Source: Norana najaformis (taxonomy: Eukaryota; Annelida; Clitellata; Crassiclitellata; Hormogastridae). From it: DNA of 64,000 nt. Position numbers and translations under genes: made by a program. The DNA lies in contig OZ029914.1 in assembly GCA_964023275.1 (NCBI GenBank), positions 10,299,561-10,363,560 on the forward strand, given 5' to 3'. The notes below the pieces were generated by a model. That model was not told the origin of the DNA, did no database searches, and was given only the letters and a program-made list of their open reading frames with translations. Of the stretch, positions 55,310-64,000 are shown in pieces (the first letter of the stretch is position 1; every line of letters starts with the position of its first letter).

Positions 55310-57590
55310 TGTTTTATCCTAATCACGACAGCATTAGCACAGACTGCTTGGGGGACTACATAGGCTTTTATTTTTGACAATATTTTTACTAAGATATTGT
55401 TTTCCAACAAATACTGCATTCAAGGCAATATGTTACATCAAACCTCGCTTCACTATGTTTTGCCTAAAGTGGGCGCAGTCGGAAACATTTTCGCCCTAGA
55501 ATCGATTCTGCAACACGCCCCGACCCTAGTTCAGTCCTATGATTTATCTTTGTGATGCATGTATACATTGTATAGTAATTGAATTCGGAAAATTAACTGC
55601 CAGCCGGCCTGGCTAGAGGCTGCAGTTTAACCACTGCAGCGCATGGAATGAACTTTGGATCTAAAGACAAATAATTGAATATTCATGTATAAAATGTGCC
55701 CGTGCATGAGGAAACTTTCTCAAAGTCGGAAGAATCTACATTAGATTGGACTGGCATTGCTGCGTAATTACGTGGAATAACCGCATGCTTTTGTCATAAA
55801 GAGCATGAAATTTAAACCTTTTAAAGATATAGATGTCTTCGCGGCTACGTTTGAGAAATCTTGAGTTGAAGTTTATCATAACTATTAATCGACCTAAGTC
55901 GCTCTACCCATAGGGGTTGTGAATGTTTATGAGAATAGTAAATTGGAGCGTTTTAATATGCTTTGATGTCGTCATCAATTAAACCACCTTAAAATTTGGT
56001 TAAGATGAGTATCTACTTGACTTGTTCATTTGCACAATAGTCGATGTACGCGACTTCAAATTAAGCAATCAAAGGACATGTTTAATTAAGTTTTTTGTTG
56101 CAGGGCATTATAATAAACTCGAAAATAGTTGGAAGCGAAGCTGACTAAGAGCCAAGCATTTTAAATATACCAAAAGCCCTTCTTGAATGATTGCATGCAA
56201 TCACAAAAGTTGAAGAGGAAAAAACACGTTAAAACTCTGTTTTAAAGTGTTTGTTTGAATTAAATTGAAGCCTTTATTGAACACCAAGTAATACTTGGTA
56301 TAACGTTTCATTGAGGCAAAATATTAATGGATATCCAAAGGTGAGACTGTAGCGAACCTCCATTTATTGCGCATTTAATTAGAATTATCTTGCTTTGTGT
56401 GTACATACTAATCAGTGTTAAGTTTATTGTAAAGATTAGATAGAGTAGCTTTTTAAGATTATAGACTTAAGATTAGCTAGCCATCTATAGTGTTGGTAGG
56501 ATTTTATTACTAATAATTGGCCAGCTTATGGCCAGCTTAGGTAAATAATTAGAGTTTAGTTAGTTTAGATGTACGTTTAAGTGGTAATGACTGAGCGTTT
56601 GTGTGTAAGTCAAACGTTCAATGGGGAAACTATAGACGGCGAATCTGCAGAATTGAAAGACGCAGTTGATTTCAAAACAGCTGTTTACCATGGAAACGAG
56701 ATCAGGCGATCTCGTTTTCGCCACGTATGATGTATACGTCACGCTTCGCGCAGACGAACTATGACGGGTATTTAAATGAAAGAACGTTGAGAATAGTCAG
56801 TCTTGTGTTGAGCAACGGTGGCGTAAAGACCGTTTTAACTGCCTTCACATCACTCGTGTAGAAAAGTCGAGTTTTCAGTGATTTAAGGGCAACTAATTGC
56901 TGTATAACCCGTGGATAATTGAGTCATAATTGCGACAAAGTAGGGCCGATGACTCACCGATCGAAAGTTCTTTGATTCGGTCGAAAATCGAACTGTGGAT
57001 ATAATCCGTAGCCAACGACGTGGCTGAAAGAACTGCGAATCTTCGTCTCAACGCGAAGTCGTTGAACTATACTCGTTGCGAATCATCGGTGTAGCTGTCA
57101 TAGAATGAAGTCGTAGGATCAGTGAACTGATCACGAGAAACGATTACGAAGGATTAATCTTCAATCGTCGTTGTACTGTGTTCGAGAAACCGCCTGCTAG
57201 CGTCGCCATTTTCCAATCGCATCAAAAGCCAAAGGAATAATGCACAGTTACCCTTCAGTTTGCAAACTGTGGACTCTCATCCAAGGGACTGGAAGAAAAT
57301 CGGACTCAAAACAGAACTACAAGTGGGAAGGGAAGTCTAATATATCATTTATATAGCTCAAGATTAGCTGGCCTTAGGTAAGGTAGCTAAGAATTTGAAC
57401 TGCATAGCTGTCAAGAACATTTGTAAAGAATAACTTGATAATATATGAAATCAAAACCTAACTATGTGACTGTCTATGAACGAGCCTAAACACTAGATTA
57501 GTCACACGAATGAACAGATGCTTGAATGAGATGCAATCAATATGTGATCTATTGTTGTAGCATGGCCTCAACTGCAGCTGACTAATGGAG
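55310..57590. other. Long stretch without recognised genes
   Basis: The first half is AT-rich. About 56740-57330 is GC-richer, begins with a TATA-like GGGTATTTAAATG at 56766-56778 and has many CG dinucleotides. It could be a promoter/5' leader or an LTR, but no ORF or paired terminal repeat was found. Confidence 0.3.
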
Positions 57591-57599
57591 AAAAGAGTT

Positions 57600-59215
57600 A
57601 GGTCTGCATTCCAAATTTTGCTTCAGAAGACCTTTCCAATTACCATCCGATTTCAATCTTAATTTATTACCTAAGCCAATTGCACGCATTGATGTTGCCC
57701 GGTAAAAAGATTAACTTTCTTCTAAGTCGCTACTGAATCCCTACAAATCTGGATTCACTAACACCATTCCATTGAAACCCTGCTTGTCTCTGTACAATAA
57801 ACTAGTATCTGCCATTAGCTATCAGCAATTCTCTTCCTTCTGTCTTCTCCACATCTCGGCTGCTTTTGACTCCATCGATCATGACTTATTTCTCCAACAG
57901 CCATCTTTCTGGTTTGGCATCTCTGATACTGCTATTCTTTGTTTCGGTTTTACTTCTCATGCTGCTCCTTTTCTTTATAAACTGCAAGTTATTGTTCGCA
58001 ACCCTCCCATTTTCTTCTGGTGTCCTCGAGGCTCCGTCCTAGGGCCATTTCTCTTCAGTTTGTGCATTACGCATTTGAGCCATCTCACAGAATCCTTTTC
58101 AATAGATCACCTTCTTTATGCTGATGACACTCAACTCTTCATATTGTTCTCTCCACATTCCTATTCCTCATTCATCACTCATTTCAAATCTCTAAAATGA
58201 TGTCCTCTAACCTTCTTTGCCTCAACCCTGTCAAAACTGAATTCATTGTTCTAGGTTTATCAGATCGGATTAAGAAAATCCCTTTCTCTTCCATCGACCT
58301 ATATCAGCTAATTTCTCCACTCTCAATTCCGCGTCTAATCCGGATGCTCACAATCTTTGCATCAAAATTTGACCCACATCTCTCGGTTTCAAATCAGATG
58401 ACATCTTGGGTACCTGTTTCAATCACATTCGTAACCTTTGCCGTATTCGACCTGTACTCGAGTTCACAACTGCTTCTAGCATCGCTACCTCTATAGTACA
58501 TTCCAAGCTTCACTACTAGAATTCTCTTTCTTTTTAACCTTGAATCCACTAATATTCAATGTCTTAATCTCATAATAAAATTCACTTGCTCGAGCTCTCA
58601 CCAGCACACCCAAGCATCACCATATCAGTCCTGTCACATCACTGGCTGAAACTTCTCGAATGCATTCATTTCAAAGTTCTTTCTGTAACCTATAACTCTT
58701 TGTAATACTCCAAACCAAGTTATCTTCGTAAACTCTTTACCATCCAATCACCCGCTCTACCCGTTCATCCCCTTACCTCACACTTGCCCGTCCTTCAGTA
58801 TCAACGCTTCCTAAGTTCTCTAACCGATCTATATACCACATCACCTCAACTCTGGAACGATCTCTCTCAATTATCCGTTCCTCTGTCCCCTCCGTCGTTC
58901 ACCCACCACCATCTGTCTCAGGATCCTCTTTCTAATATTCCACAGGTGTTCCATTCAAAATAAAGACTCAGTTTTTGCGGAAAACTTACCCTGGCCCATC
59001 CAATCAGCCACCTTTCCATTTCTCTCAACCTAAACAACCCACAGTAACAGCTCCTGCCCCCTATCTCTCTGGTCTTCTGGCAACCGAACTTTGTTTTCAC
59101 GTGGCATCTTTGCAAAACACCACTGACCTGAGCGGCGCTCGTGAATAAGCTGGTGCCCTGATGACTTTAATGGATTTTTTAAAGATTGCGATTGCTGTAA
59201 GCAACCTTGGTGCCC
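57600..59215 (+). mobile_element. L2-like LINE, 5'-truncated
   Basis: The main ORF (57772-58197) has HISAAFDSIDHDLFLQQ, RGSVLGPFLFSLCITHL and LLYADDTQLFILFS (intact YADD). A second frame (58197-58493) has LLCLNPVKTEFIVLGLSDR. C-terminal relics are IRNLCRIRPVLEFTTASSIA and PQLWNDLSQLSVPLSPP. The 3' UTR ends CTCGTGAATAAGCTGGTGCC and AAAGATTGCGATTGC. This is the best 3' reference for the other L2-like ends in the window. Confidence 0.82.
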
Positions 59216-59219
59216 GTAA

Positions 59220-60500
59220 TTCCGTGCACAGGGTTATGTCGGCTTGAGTTGTAAGCGAACAGCCTATTGTTCGACCAGACTTAGTTGGGATTCCCTTTTA
59301 TTCACTTACCTGAAAATTATTTAGGGTCAGCGCGTAGTCTATACTGATTCACATCTAGGCCTATGCAAGAAAGAGTTTGTGTTTCCATTTAAAACATAAC
59401 TAAGCTACAACGTTTCATCTTTTTAGTCTTGTCATGTCAGATTCTATATTAAATGCAGTTTTTATTGTAATATACAAGAATATCTCACAGACAATATGCA
59501 GTCCTAGCGATACGTTCGTATTTCGTAGGCGAAGTATTAATATTAACCAATATTAACTCCGGCACAGGGAAAGTAGGTCGAATGGTCTATGTAAAGGTTA
59601 ACAGACAACTGCAAGCTTTGTATCTGCCTATATCATCATGCAGGCTATCGAATCTCTCCTGCTCAAGAGACCGTCTACTCTTTCGCCCGTGCGTTCTGTG
59701 GCCTTCCGCGTCGGCAGTAGAGCTCACAGTAGTGGTGTTCTTGGCTGCTGCAGCGTCCAGCAGCGGAAGTTTATTAATTTAGCTCCAAGGTGGTACGGAC
59801 TGTTGTCTAACTGAAGTTGGTGTTTAAGGCACAGGCTATACTGAAATAACAGTATGCATCAAATTTAGATTTGGCATAACCCCTCACCCCTGTATATTTA
59901 TTTATTTATCCTCTTGTCTGCATTTGAGTAACCCCTCCCTTCGCCCTTTTCGGTCGTCCTTAATGTGCGATTGCCAAAGACCGTAGACCTACATATGATC
60001 CATTTCTTCTTTTCTTCCAATGCACGTCCATTAGTGTACAAAAGTTTGCATAGTCGATTCCTGAAGCGTCTTGAAAATTGTATCTATAGCGCCTCACTTA
60101 AGCAAGAAAGTGTCTGTTTTACCTACCTAATATATGGTTCGGCTGTTTCGTTTCATTTTGACAGTCTTGTCACGTCGTTTGCTAATTAAATCCAGACGTT
60201 TGGAGTCATTTTCACAATCATCGTACCCACAAAATGTAGCCCTAGGGACATTGTTCGTATTCCAGTTGATGCGAACACAGAGGATGTAGGTTGGAGGGAC
60301 TATGAAAGGGTTAAGAGATATAATTATTCCGCTACGGACTGTAAGCCTGTATCTACAAGGTACTGCCAATTGGCAACCTATGGAAGCTCATAGGCAACAG
60401 AGGCTTAATGTTCGTATTTCAGTTACAAACTATTCCGTTAAGCTAACGCAGAGTGACAGCCATGGATATGGACTGTTAGCGACCTCATTTTCTTAGTCTA
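59220..60500. other. Unassigned DNA with a weak internal repeat
   Basis: About 59420-59530 and 60160-60265 share TAGTCTTGTCA-type and CCCTAG.GA.A.TGTTCGTAT-type phrases, suggesting an old duplication. No coding domain was recognised. Confidence 0.3.
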
Positions 60501-60504
60501 CGCA

Positions 60505-60660
60505 TATGGGATGGGTAGCCATTCCTCTCCCTCGCTGCCTGATCTTCCCACCAACAATGTACTGTTAGTGTGATCGTTTTAGGGGTATAACGTGGAAGAA
60601 AAGGCACAAGTGAATTAGAATTCTCTTAAATCTTTCTGCCCTTGCCGTCACCAGAAATCT
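60505..60660 (-). repeat. Dispersed repeat R3, copy a
   Basis: CCCTCGCTGCCTGATCTTCC, CAATGTACTGTTAGTGTGAT, ATAACGTGGAAGAAAAGGCA and CAAGTGAATTAGAATTCTC recur at 62.35-62.48 kb. Copy a is joined to a minus-strand LINE RT fragment. Confidence 0.75.
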
Positions 60661-60950
60661 CAAACCAGTGCTGGAGGTGATGCAAAACAAGATCATGATC
60701 AACATTGTTAAAGGCAGCAAACAATTAAAAAGAACAAGCGTTGTCGCGCTGCCGTTGCCCAATGAGTTCATGATGTCATTATGAAAGGTAAAAAGGACAG
60801 CTACCATTGAATGAAACTTACGATATGTAGACTGAAATGGAGAGATTAGTGAGTTGAAAGATAGATGAGTATGCATACGATTAACAACTACCCGTTCAAG
60901 AATTTTAGATACAAAATTCAAAGTTGAAATAAGCTTACACTTGAGCATAT
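60565..60950 (-). mobile_element. CR1-type LINE RT fragment (minus strand)
   Basis: The minus frame LISTLNFVSKILERVVVNRM followed by HTHLSFNSLISPFQSTYRKF is RT blocks 1-2 of the family at 23.96-26.3 kb. The 127-residue frame then runs into unrelated repeat sequence at 60505-60660. Confidence 0.7.
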
Positions 60951-61209
60951 GTGTTTAAGTGTAAGTCTTTGACTGACCATGAAAAAATTCAGCTGTACAT
61001 CTACGTTGGTCTGAACATCAAAAACGTTCTTCCGTTACTTTCAAAACCATTCAAACGACCGGTTGCAGTCTTTCTCCAGCAAAGTCTTGAACTTTAATTG
61101 GCATCGAATAAACCTCACTGTCGCTGATCTCTGAAATTTAATTGCCAATTAAGTTTCTTTTATTATAATTACAATCATCATATGCTATATAAACAGCAGA
61201 TATTGTAAT

Positions 61210-61470
61210 CCTGGACTAGTTAACTACATCGGTAAATGCGTACGCCAAGAAGCCTCTAAGCGTGAGCTTCCCCGGTTCACGTCCCTATCGTGGCGTCATT
61301 CGGAGATTTAAATCTCAGGGTACGGACCATGCACGGGGACCTTAAATGGCGTGGCGCACATTCAAACGGGCAGTGGTGGCGAAGGATCTCACCCTATAAA
61401 TTCAATGCAAAAATCAGCGGTGTCGAGGCCATACGGTTGCTACATAAAACCTATACATTTACAGTTTACA
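61210..61470 (+). mobile_element. tRNA-derived SINE, full-length copy
   Basis: Aligned end to end with 21655-21915: TAGTTAACTACATCGGTAAA head, CCGGTTCACGTCC B-box-like, AGATTTAAATCTCAGGG, GGGGACCTTAAATGGCGTGG, GAAGGATCTCACCC, and a CATTTACAG-type tail. Confidence 0.78.
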
Positions 61471-61829
61471 TTGATATTACATACGGAATAGAGTAGGCAT
61501 ATAATGGATACCTAATATCCTTAACACATATGACTAAGAAAATAAAACTCGTTTTTCGATGGGTTTCGTTTAATGTAAACTGGTCTAACGCAAATTAGTA
61601 AGTAGGTGATGTCTTATAAAATATGCGATACATGCAAGTACAAATAACCTATGAAAGTACACCATAACACCGTTAATAACACAGAAAAGCCTTGAATGAT
61701 TAACTGTAATAATTAACTAAAATAAACTTTTAGATCATATACATACATTGTATTGGAAAGACATTCATATACTGAATGACATTAAAACTACAGAGAAGAA
61801 CTCTGTTACAGATGGTACGAGAACCTTGC

Positions 61830-61965
61830 CACAGTACTAGCCCGATATTTAAATCTCTGGATTAAGCCACGATCGGGAAGCGAACCGGGGATCCTCACAT
61901 ATAGAGGCTACTTGACGTACTCATTTAAGTATGTAGCTAACTAGGCTAGGATGGTGGATAGCGTT
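61830..61965 (-). mobile_element. tRNA-derived SINE, head part only (minus strand)
   Basis: The reverse complement reads TAGTTAGCTACATACTTAAA, GAGGATCCCCGGTTCGCTTCC and AGATTTAAATATCGGGCTAG. The 3' body is missing. Confidence 0.7.
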
Positions 61966-62145
61966 TACTGCCGCTTCGTTCGTCAAAATTATATTTGTTT
62001 ATATTTCAAATTTGGCTCTAAAAATAGAACTGTTTTGTCGATACTCTTTGCTCCCCATCTCTCGCCAAAATAATTCCAAATAATCAGTACACGTCGGGCC
62101 GACGTCAATACGAATTCATATCAGAATTTGTTGGGTTGTCGGTTT
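61965..62145 (+). repeat. Dispersed repeat R2, copy b
   Basis: GCCGCTTCGTTCGTCAAAAT, AAAAATAGAACTGTTTTGTC, TCGGGCCGACGTCAATACGA and CATATCAGAATTTGTTGGG align with 54.81-54.98 kb in the same order. Confidence 0.72.
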
Positions 62146-62334
62146 CAGCTTTATTCTTTTGAGCTGCCGCTGTACCAATAGTTATCCTACCGGATCTGCG
62201 AGAGGTACGCCTGCACCAATGCGCCTCAGGATCCGGCTGTAAGTTGCCTTGCGTAATCAGCTGGTGCAGGGTGTCATAGGACTTCTTTAAAGCTAAGAAC
62301 CTTACCCGGTACTACCGAACTGGCATATGAGGTG

Positions 62335-62490
62335 GATGACCAGTCCTCCACCTCGCTGCCTGATCTTCCCACCCACAGTGTACGGTCAGTGTACTCGTTT
62401 GAGGAATAAAACGTGGAGGAAGAGGCACAAGTGGATTAGAAATCTCTAGAATCTTTCTCCCCTGGCAGGAATTTTAACCCCACTCCTCAG
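62335..62490 (-). repeat. Dispersed repeat R3, copy b
   Basis: ACCTCGCTGCCTGATCTTCC, CAGTGTACGGTCAGTGTACT, AAAACGTGGAGGAAGAGGCA and CAAGTGGATTAGAAATCTC match copy a. Strand is assigned by the attached LINE at copy a. Confidence 0.75.
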
Positions 62491-62609
62491 TTTACAGTGC
62501 ATTACGCTAACCCGTGGACCATCGCCATCCCCAACTAGGTATAACTAACAACAAATAATTTTCGATTAATACTTTCGTATAGTATTAATACAAGAATATG
62601 ATAACGATA

Positions 62610-62623
62610 ACGACATGATGATA

Positions 62624-62658
<35 letters not shown>
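62610..62658 (+). repeat. (GAT)n microsatellite
   Basis: About 14 GAT/ATG units in an almost uninterrupted run. Confidence 0.92.
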
Positions 62659-62659
<1 letters not shown>

Positions 62660-62994
62660 CTAAAGATGAAGACTTGCAATGAGTTAATACTGTTACAGCC
62701 GGCTATGCTTTAATGGCACTCAACCAACGGGCACAAAGGACCTCATATTCTCACACATGAGTCAGAAATGGTCGATTCTTAAATGTGCTATGTCGCAGAG
62801 GAACCTCTCATTCCAAGCCTAAGCCACTAAGTTATACGGTTATTTGAAAGATAAAGGTAACATGCTGTTTACAAGACTTTGTGTAGAAACGTGTTCCCGG
62901 GGTTGAGAGATTTTTGTCTGAAGTGTAGGCCTAAACGTGGTCACAGTAGACCAATAACGGAACCTCATTTTAATCTCCAAAGTTGCATTAGTAA

Positions 62995-63090
62995 GTTACT
63001 CACCCGATTAAATCATTGAAAAATAAATAGAGTCGAGGCCAACCGGTCGCTATAGAAAAACGTGTAATTTACATTTACATTTACTCATTT
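62995..63090 (+). mobile_element. tRNA-derived SINE, 3' end only
   Basis: CTCACCCGATTAAATCATTG, GAGTCGAGGCCAACCGGTCG, then CTATAGAAAAACGTGTAATT and a TTTACATTTAC tail. Confidence 0.7.
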
Positions 63091-63489
63091 ATCGACACAG
63101 AAAGGATGAAGAATTGATTTGGCGTCATTTTTTGATATTCCGTGGACAGTGACCTAAACAAAGCGAACCACTAGGCCTTCATACAGACACAAAAAATTAT
63201 CAATAAACTGTACAACTGGTCTTTTTACGGCAGGAATTCAGTTGCGGTTTAATGACTTGCACTCGGCCTAACACATTCAGACTGATGTTTTGCCTAACTC
63301 CTCTACCTTTGCGCCTCAGACCCTATTTATCCACTGCCAAAACTTCAAATCCCGATAGTATGCGTTATGAAACCCATCTTAATGTTGCCGATGGATTTCC
63401 AGGATAAGCTTAGAACCTTCACGGATCACAGATGTACAATTTCAGCAAAGACCAGAACTGTACGTCATTCGAATTATGAATATTATCCG

Positions 63490-63715
63490 CTACCTTACCA
63501 TTTCTCCCAGCACAACCCACTTTGACAGCTCCTTTTCTTCTTTTCTATCTGGTGTTCTGGCAACCGGACTTGGTCCTTGACACGACATCTTTGGACAACC
63601 CCATTAACTTGAACCGCGCTCGTGAATAAAGTGGTGCTCTGCGCTTAGCTTTTAAATAGCGCTTTACAAATTTTGAGTGAACGATTACGATAATAGTCGT
63701 CTCTGAACAGAATCA
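63490..63715 (+). mobile_element. L2-like LINE 3' UTR copy
   Basis: Matches 59.03-59.21 kb: CAACCCACTTTGACAGCTCC, TCTGGCAACCGGACTTGG, CGCTCGTGAATAAAGTGGTG, then GCGCTTTACAAATTTTGAG and an ACGATTACGATAATAG end. Confidence 0.68.
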
Positions 63716-64000
63716 ACGTCACGACTGCGTTAACAACCGACGAAGTCCGAGGTAAAGGAATGTCAATTCACTTCATGGTCTTCACTGTTTGTTCTCTGAA
63801 CAGATAGAAATTCTCAGAGCGACATTAAATGATCACAATTTAATTAAATTTTGTATGCATACACGCAATATGCTAACACCAATGAACGCAATACTTTGGC
63901 CTAGTTCCGAATCCAGTGTTCCAGACCGGTCTTCATCGATAAGATAGGCTAAGAACACGAGACAAAACATGTGCTGTGCTTCTGTTGCTAGTTGCTTTAT

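Overview
This window looks like a TE-rich, gene-poor stretch of an invertebrate animal genome, most likely a marine one. It has spliced genes with strong GT-AG sites, AT-rich non-coding DNA with many microsatellites, many decayed non-LTR retrotransposons of the CR1/L2 and jockey groups, a tRNA-derived SINE family, and immune-type domain families (ARM-TIR, NHL, Ig) that are expanded in lophotrochozoans and amphioxus. The species cannot be named from the sequence alone. There is no operon structure and nothing bacterial.

Two host genes can be assembled exon by exon, both on the minus strand. The first (9403-13866) is a five-exon gene for an acidic N-terminus, armadillo-like repeats and a C-terminal TIR domain, about 510 residues. 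All four introns are phase 1. The second (35192-41733) is a type I membrane protein of the immunoglobulin superfamily: a signal-peptide exon, three Ig-domain exons, and a transmembrane exon with a very short basic tail. Again all introns are phase 1, and the total coding length of 1047 nt closes in frame. A decayed NHL-repeat pseudogene lies at 4090-4515 (-).

The most striking large-scale structure is a direct tandem duplication with a 5476-bp period (39918-45393 and 45394-50869). The two copies look identical. The duplication begins inside a jockey-like LINE and contains the signal-peptide exon and presumed promoter region of the Ig gene, so this gene appears to have two identical first exons. 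The second striking structure is a 2.07-kb fold-back element (29911-31985). It has inverted arms of about 570 bp and is inserted in a CR1-type LINE. Its spacer carries a hammerhead-ribozyme-like motif on the minus strand and an 82-bp tandem repeat.

Layout: 1-4.5 kb, mostly unassigned DNA, a SINE-like unit and the NHL pseudogene. 4.8-9.3 kb, LINE debris. 9.4-13.9 kb, ARM-TIR gene with LINE and SINE fragments in its introns. 14-34.5 kb, a nested LINE graveyard, including a nearly full-length CR1-type element with a 2A-like motif (16.8-20.05 kb), a second long element (23.96-26.3 kb), the fold-back element, and a jockey-like LINE (33.3-34.5 kb). 35-51 kb, the Ig gene and the tandem duplication. 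51-64 kb, SINEs, a possible transposase fragment, a perfect 27-bp hairpin, a possible short promoter/ORF region, more LINE 3' ends and dispersed repeats.
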